Source: Candidatus Parcubacteria bacterium
Lineage (GTDB): Bacteria > Patescibacteriota > Patescibacteriia > Patescibacteriales > UBA12075
Reading direction: 5' to 3'
DNA length: 32,373 bases
Assembly (NCBI GenBank): GCA_023142215.1
Contig: JAGLJW010000006.1
Span: forward strand, 1 to 32,373
Part shown: positions 18,006 to 26,271 of the stretch, piece by piece
Layout of the letters: every line of letters begins with the position of its first letter
Numbering within the stretch: the stretch's first letter is position 1
Notes under the pieces: generated by a model
Told to the model about the DNA's origin: nothing
Seen by the model: only the letters and a program-made list of their open reading frames with translations
Databases searched by the model: none
Program-made: the position numbers and the translations under genes

Positions 18006-19559
18006 TTATTTTTTATTACTTTCTAATAATATTTTACTGTTTAGCTTAAAAATACCCAAAATCGCAATAATTAACCAAAACATAATTGCTAAATCATTTT
18101 TAAAATATGGAACATCAACAAGTCCGTGAATTATTATTACAGTCATTGAGCCAGCTAAGCCAAGTAAAAATAATCTGTTGCTATTATTTTGTAAATTTTG
18201 AATTTTGAATTTTGAATTTTGAATATTTTTATAAATAATATAATAAAATTTTCCGATTATCCAAATAAATAAAATTACTCCAACTAATCCTAGTTCTGTC
18301 CAAAAGTTTAAAAAAATATTATGCGGATACATATACACCTCAACTGGTTGCCAATGTTCTGCTCTGTACTTATCATTATAAATAACAATTTTTCTTCTAA
18401 AATCTGGATCATTATCTTTGTTAAAAAATATTCCCTCTTGATGATATGGTAAAACATTCTTTTGATAGCCAGAAAGCCCTGTTCCAAAAATAAACCTCAC
18501 TGGACTATCAGTCATCATCCGCCAAGTCTCTCGCCATTGTTGTTTTCTTATTTCACCTGACAAATCATTTAAAAAAACTTTTTGAACTACCTTTTGCCTA
18601 ATGGTCTGCGGTGCAGAAATTCCAACTCCAAGCATTATAGCTAATAATAATACAATACATCTTACTTCTTTGTTTATAAATAATCCAAACAAAAATAAAG
18701 CAATAATCACAGCAACCAAAGCACCCTCAGAACGTGCAAAATATATTGCAAAAAAAGAAAGAATAATTGTAACACCTGTCATTGCGAGGAGTGAATACGA
18801 CGTGGCAATCTTGTTTTTCAACGCAACTAAACTTAAATTACAGCATTTTATTTGTAGTAAAAAAATATATCCAACCATTAACACAACAACAGGCGCAAGA
18901 TAAAGTCCAACCGCATTTGGATAACTAAAAAAACTCGTCACTCTCCTAGTCGCATTATTTGCCCAGAATTCATTTGCAATAAAATTACCAGTAAACTTTT
19001 GATAAATCGCAAACAAAGAAACAACAAAAGCAGACAAGATTAATGGATACATTATAAATTTAAAATTATCATCATTCGCATTTTTATCAATTCGCGGAAT
19101 TCGCATATAATTCGCGGAATTCGCATTATTATTAAAAACATTCAAAACTAAAATATAAAAAAGAAGTGGCTCAAAAAAATACGCTTTCCAAACTCCAAGT
19201 GCCTCATTACTAAAACCAGCAAACGCAACTGAAATATATGAAATTACTAAAAGCAAAGCAATCTCTACACTAAAAGGATAATTAATTAGCTTGTGGCTTG
19301 TAACTTGTAGCTTTTTAGCTTTTATCTTATATTTTATATTTTGAAAAATTGACTTATAATTCCGTGAAAACCAAACTGCAAATGAAATTAATATCATTAT
19401 TTCTAATAAAGTAAAAGGAATTCCAAATATTTTAAATCTAATTAAATAACTAGGTAAAGCAAAAATAATCAAAGAAACAGCTAATTTTAGATTATATTTT
19501 GCTAAAATTAAATAAAAAATTGAATATATGATTATACAAACTCCAAAAATACTTATCAT
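18006..19559 (-). CDS. O-antigen ligase (Wzy_C) family membrane protein
   Basis: Many TM helices; SFFSYPNAVGLYLAPVVVLM, YPHNIFLNFWTELGLVGV motifs. Confidence 0.88.
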   Translation of the reverse strand: MISIFGVCIIIYSIFYLILAKYNLKLAVSLIIFALPSYLIRFKIFGIPFTLLEIMILISFAVWFSRNYKSIFQNIKYKIKAKKLQVTSHKLINYPFSVEIALLLVISYISVAFAGFSNEALGVWKAYFFEPLLFYILVLNVFNNNANSANYMRIPRIDKNANDDNFKFIMYPLILSAFVVSLFAIYQKFTGNFIANEFWANNATRRVTSFFSYPNAVGLYLAPVVVLMVGYIFLLQIKCCNLSLVALKNKIATSYSLLAMTGVTIILSFFAIYFARSEGALVAVIIALFLFGLFINKEVRCIVLLLAIMLGVGISAPQTIRQKVVQKVFLNDLSGEIRKQQWRETWRMMTDSPVRFIFGTGLSGYQKNVLPYHQEGIFFNKDNDPDFRRKIVIYNDKYRAEHWQPVEVYMYPHNIFLNFWTELGLVGVILFIWIIGKFYYIIYKNIQNSKFKIQNLQNNSNRLFLLGLAGSMTVIIIHGLVDVPYFKNDLAIMFWLIIAILGIFKLNSKILLESNKK

Positions 19560-19625
19560 AAAATAAAATAAAAAATTAGACTTGACTTTATTATATAATT
19601 AACTTAATATAATATCAATCAAAGT

Positions 19626-19702
19626 CGGGATGTAGCTCAATCAGGTAGAGTGCTTCCTCACGAGGGAAGATGCAGGAGGTCCGAATCCTCCCATCCCGAC
19701 CA
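19626..19702 (+). tRNA. tRNA, probable Arg(ACG), CCA encoded
   Basis: Cloverleaf CGGGATG/CATCCCG, CTTCC-TCACGAG-GGAAG, GGAGG-TCCGAAT-CCTCC, A-CCA; U33 and U55 are both replaced by C. Confidence 0.75.
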
Positions 19703-19729
19703 AAGCTCTTTATATTAAATATTTTTTGT

Positions 19730-19806
19730 ACCCTTGTAGCTCAGATGGCTAGAGCACTTCCTTGGCAAGGAAGAGGTCATAGGTTCAAATCCTATCGGGG
19801 GTACCA
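19730..19806 (+). tRNA. tRNA-Ala(GGC), CCA encoded
   Basis: ACCCTTG/CGGGGGT acceptor, CTTCC-TTGGCAA-GGAAG anticodon arm, ATAGG-TTCAAAT-CCTAT T-arm, ACCA. Confidence 0.9.
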
Positions 19807-19830
19807 AAATATTTTTTTAGTTTTTATTGT

Positions 19831-19863
19831 GAGGCTTTTCCATATTGGAAAAGCCTCTTTTTT
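19831..19863 (+). terminator. Rho-independent terminator downstream of the tRNA pair
   Basis: GAGGCTTTTCC-atatt-GGAAAAGCCTC then a T-run. Confidence 0.85.
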
Positions 19864-19868
19864 AAACC

Positions 19869-20834
19869 TTAAGAAATTAACATATACAAGCCAGTTGTTA
19901 TTAAAGTTACACCGATAACTTTTTGAAGTAAAATTCCACCACCTAATTCTTCATTAATAATTTTTGGAAAACGAAAAGATAAAAATACTACCATCATTAT
20001 TAAAAATAAATATTGCATTCCCTGAAGAGAATTTATTAAAGCCACATTGCCAAGTGAAATAGCCCAATTAAGCATGATAAAAGCAATAGCCGCAAAAATT
20101 CTAACTGCTAAGAAAAAACCAAAACTTTTAGGCTTAACTGTTTGTTTCCGTTGCTCTTTGATTAAAGCTCGCCAATTGGGAACCATAAAAATTAAAATTA
20201 CTCCAATAAAACTACCAAGTCTTGACCACACAAATCCACCAATGAAAGGTTGTGTCATATAAATATGTTTTATCAGAACATAATAAACAGCAAAGAAAAA
20301 GGCAGACATAACTGAATTAAATAATAATCTTCTAGTCGGTCTATATCTAACATGAACACCACCTAATGCCTCGCCAAAAATTTCTCTTAATCTCTCTTTT
20401 ACTTCATTCCAAATATACATTTTAGTCTGTTTAACAGAAATCAAAATTCCGCCATGAATTAAAATCAAAAAAGCAAGCAACTGACGTTCACTTAAAGATT
20501 GACCTAAAAATAAATACGCAAGTATAAAAGAAAATATCGGCGTAAGAGCACCAACAATCGGCACAACTCTAGTTGCTTCAGATTGATGCAAAGCCTTATA
20601 CCAAAATACAAGCGTAACTAAAAATAAAAGACCAGCCAAAAGATCAATTCCTAATTCACGTAAATTCGGAACCCAAGGATCAAGCGGTAGAATTAAAAAA
20701 TTAAAAATACTCCAAATACCAACAAAAAAAGCATAGACTATTGAAGAATGAATTTTTTTAGAAAGCAAAAATTTATCAGCTACATACACGCCAGCATTTA
20801 TGAAATATGAAATTGTTGCAACTATTAACCACAC
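19869..20834 (-). CDS. EamA/DMT-family transporter
   Basis: ~10 hydrophobic segments; EATRVVPIVGALTPIFSFILAYLFLGQSLSERQLLAFLLI-like EamA signature. Confidence 0.88.
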   Translation of the reverse strand: MWLIVATISYFINAGVYVADKFLLSKKIHSSIVYAFFVGIWSIFNFLILPLDPWVPNLRELGIDLLAGLLFLVTLVFWYKALHQSEATRVVPIVGALTPIFSFILAYLFLGQSLSERQLLAFLILIHGGILISVKQTKMYIWNEVKERLREIFGEALGGVHVRYRPTRRLLFNSVMSAFFFAVYYVLIKHIYMTQPFIGGFVWSRLGSFIGVILIFMVPNWRALIKEQRKQTVKPKSFGFFLAVRIFAAIAFIMLNWAISLGNVALINSLQGMQYLFLIMMVVFLSFRFPKIINEELGGGILLQKVIGVTLITTGLYMLIS

Positions 20835-20837
20835 TTA

Positions 20838-20867
20838 CACGTAACACATAACTCATAACACATAACA
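20838..20867. repeat. Short intergenic degenerate repeat
   Basis: ACGTAACACATAACTCATAACACATAAC: iterated AACACATAA/AACTCATAA units. Confidence 0.6.
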
Positions 20868-20889
20868 AAATCTATTATAAATTATTAAC

Positions 20890-22218
20890 TTATATTTTTA
20901 AAATATTTGATTCACAAATTTCTTTATAAACTAAAGCGCTTTCTTTGATTTCCCTGTTTCCTGTTTCAGAATTTATTTTCACAAGTCCAAACTTTGGTGA
21001 CCAGCCTGCTAACCATTCAAAATTATCCAAAAGAGACCAATAAAAATATCCCTTAACATCAACCCCTTCCTGAATAGCCTTATGTATATAAAATAAATGA
21101 TTACGAATAAAATCTGCTCGTTTTTTATCATTTGCATCAGGAATTCCATTTTCTAATATTATTACTGGCTTATTAAACTTAGCTAAATACTTAAGAACAT
21201 AATAAATTCCTTTTGGATAAATTTCCCAGCCCATATCATTTACAACTTTATTTTCATTTTTCTTGAAAGGTGGATACCAAATAATTCTATCGTGAAAATA
21301 ATAATCTAGCCCAATATAATCCCAATGATTTTTAATCTTTTTTAAAAATCTATGGTTCCATGAATAATGAATTATTTTAGCTAATCCAATTTCAATTAAA
21401 TTCCATTTGTTAGATGGTTCTGTATAATTTATTAAACCAGTAATGCTTACTCGTGCATCCTCAAAATGTCTATGAATAATACCATAAGCTCCAGTGTGTG
21501 CTTTAACTAAATTATTAAAGGTTTTTAAAGCCTTAACTGGATTTTTTTTATTTGGTGGAAACTTGCCACATAAATATCCGTTCACAACATGAACCATTGG
21601 TTCATTTAAAGTTACCCAATAATCAACATAAAGACCTAATTCTTCTGCAACTATTTCTACAAAACTTAAATAATCTTTTACAGTTTTTTTATTTGACCAG
21701 CCACCCTGCTCTGTTATCCAGATCGGATTTGTCCAATGCCAAATTGTCAACACAACTACAAACCCTCGTTCTTTGGCACTTTTTAACATTTTCCTATAAT
21801 GCTTAATTGCCTCAACATCCCACATATCTTTCTTCGGTTCAATTCGCGCCCACTCAATACCAATCCTAATTGAATTTGTACCAATTTCAACTGCAGAATC
21901 AAAATCTTCTTCATATCTATGATAAGAATCACAAGCTTGACCAGCCACAAAATCTTTTAACTCATCACCTCTTTTCTCAATCTGCTTTTTTCTTTTGTCA
22001 GATTTTTCCCACTGACTCCAATCATTCTTAATTCCACCTTCAACTTGATAAGCGCTAGTAGATGTTCCCCACAAAAAATTATCAGGAAATTGATATTCTT
22101 TGTACTTTTTTTGAGCTTCAACTTGCTCCACAATTTTTTCCGAAAAACTTTCTTCAACTTGATTATTTTCACTTCTTAAATCAATCGGCTTATTTACTTT
22201 TATATTTTTCAATGACAT
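20890..22218 (-). CDS. Glycoside hydrolase family 1 (beta-glucosidase-like)
   Basis: FLWGTSTSAYQVEGG, acid/base VTLNEP, nucleophile VIILENG. Confidence 0.95.
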   Translation of the reverse strand: MSLKNIKVNKPIDLRSENNQVEESFSEKIVEQVEAQKKYKEYQFPDNFLWGTSTSAYQVEGGIKNDWSQWEKSDKRKKQIEKRGDELKDFVAGQACDSYHRYEEDFDSAVEIGTNSIRIGIEWARIEPKKDMWDVEAIKHYRKMLKSAKERGFVVVLTIWHWTNPIWITEQGGWSNKKTVKDYLSFVEIVAEELGLYVDYWVTLNEPMVHVVNGYLCGKFPPNKKNPVKALKTFNNLVKAHTGAYGIIHRHFEDARVSITGLINYTEPSNKWNLIEIGLAKIIHYSWNHRFLKKIKNHWDYIGLDYYFHDRIIWYPPFKKNENKVVNDMGWEIYPKGIYYVLKYLAKFNKPVIILENGIPDANDKKRADFIRNHLFYIHKAIQEGVDVKGYFYWSLLDNFEWLAGWSPKFGLVKINSETGNREIKESALVYKEICESNILKI

Positions 22219-22260
22219 ATTTTATAATTAATCCTTTTTATTATTATAGCAAATTTCGTC

Positions 22261-22301
22261 AAAAAAATATAACTTCCATAATATTATATTATGGAAGTTA
22301 T
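22261..22301 (-). terminator. Rho-independent terminator of the NadD-like gene
   Basis: Perfect 15-bp stem ATAACTTCCATAATA-tta-TATTATGGAAGTTAT followed by T-run on the - strand. Confidence 0.8.
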
Positions 22302-22394
22302 TTTGTAATACATTTTTTGTATTATTTAAAAATTTATTCATTTTACAATCCTTTCTTTGAGTACCTAAAAGCGTTCCGTCCTCCCTTTTTTTTA

Positions 22395-22991
22395 TTAGCA
22401 ATATAAATTATTACATTTAATATAATTCAACACCTTTCTACAAACCAGTTCATCAGTATTTTTACCATCTTTAATAAATATTCTAGCTAAAGTTCCTGAA
22501 CCAAACAAATCTGGTATTCTTAACAATTCTGAATTTGGTGGCAAATCATCATCATTAACTAAATAATCCAATCGTTCAATTACAAAAAAATTTAACTCTT
22601 TCCATATTTGATTTCCATTATACCAAACACGTTGAATCTCTGATTGACAATCTCGTCCACCAAGAATGATATCGCCACCAACAATATGCCAAATGTCATA
22701 TTCTTTAAAAAGATTTTTGTATCTCTTTTGTAAAAAATAAGTCGGTGTAAAAACTTTGTTATCTAAATCATAAAAATCAATTGCAATATCAGAAACATCA
22801 GTAAGTGCAATATTAAGCATCTGCTTTTTATGATACTCAGAAACGATATACATTGAAGATTTATCTTGACGAATACCACACGGTACAACAATAAAATAAT
22901 CAAAACGTTCTTTGATATAATTAATGATTTGCAAATGATGCCTACAGGGTGGATTAAAACTACCTCCAAAAATAGCAATTCGTTTATTCAT
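22395..22991 (-). CDS. NadD-like nucleotidyltransferase (adenylyltransferase fold)
   Basis: IAIFGGSFNPPCRHHLQIINYI; ...WHIVGGDIILG; SD GGAGG. Confidence 0.75.
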   Translation of the reverse strand: MNKRIAIFGGSFNPPCRHHLQIINYIKERFDYFIVVPCGIRQDKSSMYIVSEYHKKQMLNIALTDVSDIAIDFYDLDNKVFTPTYFLQKRYKNLFKEYDIWHIVGGDIILGGRDCQSEIQRVWYNGNQIWKELNFFVIERLDYLVNDDDLPPNSELLRIPDLFGSGTLARIFIKDGKNTDELVCRKVLNYIKCNNLYC

Positions 22992-23084
22992 TTCATATCC
23001 TCCAAATTTAAAATTTACTTTAAATAGATGTTATTATTTCAAGGAACATAACATTACAATTTAGTATTAAAATCATAATATTAA

Positions 23085-23113
23085 TTACACTATATCATAC
23101 TAAATAATTTGTG
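23085..23113 (-). promoter_or_regulatory. Sigma-70 promoter of the NadD-like gene
   Basis: On - strand TTGACA-N17-TATAGT. Confidence 0.65.
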
Positions 23114-23137
23114 TCAAATATACACTAAGTTACTTAT

Positions 23138-23160
23138 GTTATACGATACCATCGTATAAC
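23138..23160. repeat. Perfect inverted repeat
   Basis: GTTATACGAT-acc-ATCGTATAAC. Confidence 0.7.
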
Positions 23161-23343
23161 TTGAATATTTTAATAATTTATGGCTAATATTAAAATTAAT
23201 CTATTCTTTCCAAAAATAAAAAAGCCAATTCCTATAAACTTGAAATTGACTTGTTATGGAAACAAACTGACATTTTCAGTTCGTTTACAAGAATAGATTG
23301 AACAAAGTATTTTGAAAAATAAAATAATCTTCTATTAAATTTT

Positions 23344-23784
23344 TTATTTTTCAAGCATTGTTTTCCAATTTTTTACACTTGTACCATTTTCATCTTCAAT
23401 CATGATACAGTTACAACTACAAAAACATTTAATACTCCAATTTCCAGAAATTGAATCTAACGCCCCAATCACTGGATGATTATGAGGATTAGTATCGCTT
23501 ACAATATAAATTTCTGGAATTTCATTCTTAAGAGCTAGCAATGCAACAACTAAACCGATAGGCACAAATTCATTCGCATAGTACATTGCGCTCTCCTGCA
23601 ATTGACCATCTCGTCCTCCTAACATCATTACATCCGTCATCACGATATCAATTTTGTCGTTCTGGATAATATATCTTGCTTCAGAAAAATTCTTAGCAAT
23701 AATTAAATAATAATCACCAGCTAATTGTTTTTTGGCCATGCGTAAATTATCCTGATTATCATCTACTACCAATAATTTTTTCAT
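23344..23784 (-). CDS. Receiver-like (CheY-like) regulatory protein, shorter paralog
   Basis: MKKLLVVDDNQDNLRMAKKQL...MTDVMM; strong SD AAGGAG before the ATG at 23784, so the ORF-track start (23826) is probably too long. Confidence 0.75.
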   Translation of the reverse strand: MKKLLVVDDNQDNLRMAKKQLAGDYYLIIAKNFSEARYIIQNDKIDIVMTDVMMLGGRDGQLQESAMYYANEFVPIGLVVALLALKNEIPEIYIVSDTNPHNHPVIGALDSISGNWSIKCFCSCNCIMIEDENGTSVKNWKTMLEK

Positions 23785-23925
23785 ACTTTCTCCTTTTTCT
23801 TTAAGTTTACTCAAAAAAACCACCAAAACCTTTCAGTACAACTTCTTCATCTGCTATTTTTCTTCTCCTATTTGAATTTAAAGAACACTAAATTTAATTG
23901 TTTAATAAATGAATTTTAACACACA

Positions 23926-23941
23926 TTGACATTTATGTCAA
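23926..23941 (-). promoter_or_regulatory. -35 element embedded in a palindrome, promoter of the receiver-like gene
   Basis: TTGACATAAATGTCAA; reading - strand TTGACA-N17-TAAAAT. Confidence 0.5.
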
Positions 23942-23997
23942 TACACACTAAATTATTTTTAATAATTTATGGCTAATATTAAAATTAATTTATTCTT

Positions 23998-25296
23998 TTA
24001 TTTTTTAGCAATAAAAGAAATTTTGTAAAAAGAATTCTTAGTCGCCCATTTTTTTATTTTAACATCCTTAAATCCAGACTCTTTTAATAATTTTACTATA
24101 TCATCCTCTTTTGGAATATATCCTAAAAATATTTCTTCTCCTGAGATATTTAAATAAGTACCATCTTTTCTAATTTCTACTTGTGCTGTGTTAACACTTA
24201 AATCTTGTGCAAAGGTTTCTGGATGAAGCTGATTCTTGCCAAGCGCATAAGCCAACATATTTCTGCCTTGTAAAAGTATACTCCTTGCCATAGAATCATC
24301 AACTGCTTGGTAATCTTTTTCAAATTCTTTTATTTTCTTCACCATCTCTTGTGGATTATTTAGTAATTCAGGATCTAAATTTTCCGTCATATAATCATAA
24401 GATGATAAATCAGGAATATCTAAAACTAAAACACCATCATCTTTTAAAATTCTATAAGATTCTTTAGCTACTTTTTGTTTTGATTTATTTCCTAAAAGAT
24501 CACAGAAAATATGCCAATTAAACGTAACAGCATCAAAACTTTTGTCTTTAATAGGTAATTCTTTTAAATCTCCTTGAACACCCATTGTGCCACTATCTTC
24601 TTTTTTCATTTCTCCTAATAAAGCTTCCGATGAATCTAAATTTACAATATTATATCCTTTTTTTGAGAGAGGAATACTTAATCTACCCGCTCCGCCACCC
24701 GCATCAAGCACTTGATGAACATTATTCTTTTCAAAAACTTCTTCAAGAATTTCTAACTCTTTTTCAGTATCAGCAGTAATTTCTGACCTTTGCATTAATT
24801 TATCTTTGTAATTTTTATAAAACCCCTGCTTACTTTTTAATACTTTATCTCCATAAACATCTTCAATATTGGCTAACATTTCTGGCGTTGATGCAATACT
24901 TTTTATAAAATCAACCAAAGAAATAGGAGATTCAATTCCAATGTCTGCACCAGATTTCATAATCAACTCAAGAGTTTTTTCATCAAAATTAGATACAATA
25001 ATCACAGGCTGATGAGTAATATCAGGATTATTTCTTACTTTCGTAATTAATCTAACAGTTTTTTCGTTTGCATTGGGAATTACAATGGTATCCGTATCAT
25101 TTTTTAAAATTTGTTCAATTAATTTTTCTTCGTCTTCATTTAATGATAGAGAATCATTACCTAGTATTCTAAAACATTTATTCATTACTTTGCCTACCGT
25201 AGAATTATCAAATATAGCAACATTTATAGAATCAAATCCTTTCTTCTCTTTTGGTTTTATTTGTTCAGTATTTGCTTGTAAATTAATTTTTTCCAT
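23998..25296 (-). CDS. Receiver-like domain fused to class I SAM methyltransferase
   Basis: N-terminal INVAIFDN...PVIIVSNFDEKTLELIMKSGADIGIESPIS; C-terminal VLDAGGGAGRLSIPLSKKGYNIVNLDSSEALL; start at ATG 25296 preferred. Confidence 0.85.
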   Translation of the reverse strand: MEKINLQANTEQIKPKEKKGFDSINVAIFDNSTVGKVMNKCFRILGNDSLSLNEDEEKLIEQILKNDTDTIVIPNANEKTVRLITKVRNNPDITHQPVIIVSNFDEKTLELIMKSGADIGIESPISLVDFIKSIASTPEMLANIEDVYGDKVLKSKQGFYKNYKDKLMQRSEITADTEKELEILEEVFEKNNVHQVLDAGGGAGRLSIPLSKKGYNIVNLDSSEALLGEMKKEDSGTMGVQGDLKELPIKDKSFDAVTFNWHIFCDLLGNKSKQKVAKESYRILKDDGVLVLDIPDLSSYDYMTENLDPELLNNPQEMVKKIKEFEKDYQAVDDSMARSILLQGRNMLAYALGKNQLHPETFAQDLSVNTAQVEIRKDGTYLNISGEEIFLGYIPKEDDIVKLLKESGFKDVKIKKWATKNSFYKISFIAKK

Positions 25297-25311
25297 ATTT
25301 TCATTATAATA

Positions 25312-25356
25312 TACCAAAAATAAAAAAGCCAATTCCTATAAATTTGGAATTGGCTT
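25312..25356 (-). terminator. Terminator after the sigma4/alpha-CTD gene
   Basis: AAGCCAATTCC-tataaattt-GGAATTGGCTT then T-run on the - strand. Confidence 0.75.
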
Positions 25357-25361
25357 ATCAT

Positions 25362-26075
25362 TTAAAATTTCATACCGAAACTAAGATTCATCTCAGCTAA
25401 AATCAACTTAACTTCAGCTAAACTTTTCCTGCCAAAATTTAATATTTTCAGCATTTCAACCTCAGTTTTTTTTACTAACTCGCCAACTGTTTCAATTCTA
25501 GCGTTATGGAGATAATTATAAGAACGGATTGACATTTTTAATTCATTTATAGGAATAGAAAACTTAAATGAAGCCATTTGAAAAATAAAATGATTTTCTG
25601 CTAAATTTTGTACTCCTTCGTTTTTTAAGGCAGTAATAATTTCCTGATAAAATAACAGAAGTTCTATCTCTCTTTGCTCCAATCTTGCTTGTCTTTTATT
25701 AAAAGCTGATTTTGATAAATCAGGCAAAAGATCAATTCTAGATGGATGACGAAGTTTTTTCATTCCATTTTTAAATATTTGTCCAATTCTACTTGGAGAT
25801 TTATTTAACTTATCAGAAATCTCTCTATAATTCATTGCAGGTATACCATGTAACCCAAACTTTAAACGAACAACAAATTCTTCTATGTCAGGAAGTGATT
25901 TAAGAACTTCTTCTATTTTTTCAATTTCAGGTTGAGATAAAAATGAAAAAATTTCTTCTGTTCTTAAATTTAATCTAACAAGGATAGTATTATCTTTAAG
26001 ATAATTCACCTTTATTAATAATTTATCATATCCTGACAGCTCACTCATTGGGAAATATTTTAAATCATTTTTCAT
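25362..26075 (-). CDS. Sigma-70 region-4-like HTH fused to an RNA polymerase alpha-CTD-like domain
   Basis: [43 protein letters not shown] followed by [57 protein letters not shown]. Confidence 0.85.
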   Translation of the reverse strand: MKNDLKYFPMSELSGYDKLLIKVNYLKDNTILVRLNLRTEEIFSFLSQPEIEKIEEVLKSLPDIEEFVVRLKFGLHGIPAMNYREISDKLNKSPSRIGQIFKNGMKKLRHPSRIDLLPDLSKSAFNKRQARLEQREIELLLFYQEIITALKNEGVQNLAENHFIFQMASFKFSIPINELKMSIRSYNYLHNARIETVGELVKKTEVEMLKILNFGRKSLAEVKLILAEMNLSFGMKF

Positions 26076-26222
26076 TTTTTTTCTCCTCTTGTTTGCTTTT
26101 CTATTGTAAAAAATAAAATATCTTTACAAATATAAATTCTACAATTCCCCTAGTTATTATTGAATTTTTTCTTTAATTTGAATTTACAAAAAATTCATAA
26201 ACTCAAGCAAAATAAAAAATTG

Positions 26223-26256
26223 TGAGGTCTAATGTTTTCAATATCATTAGACCTCA
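26223..26256 (-). terminator. Terminator of the long receiver gene
   Basis: TGAGGTCTAATG-N10-CATTAGACCTCA followed by AATTTTTT on the - strand. Confidence 0.7.
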
Positions 26257-26271
26257 TGTATTACTTTTGTA

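Noticed and set aside
18193-18224. Possible CRISPR-like short tandem repeat
   Set aside because: 7-bp tandem units without spacers and inside a coding frame; no cas genes in window.
19670-19918. 82-aa + strand ORF
   Set aside because: Runs through two tRNA genes and a terminator; translation is of tRNA sequence.
22062-22406. 114-aa + strand ORF
   Set aside because: Antisense to GH1 start and across a terminator hairpin; AT-rich artefact.
23138-23160. loxP/dif recombination site
   Set aside because: Only partial resemblance of the arms; the 3-bp spacer is too short for known Cre/Xer sites.
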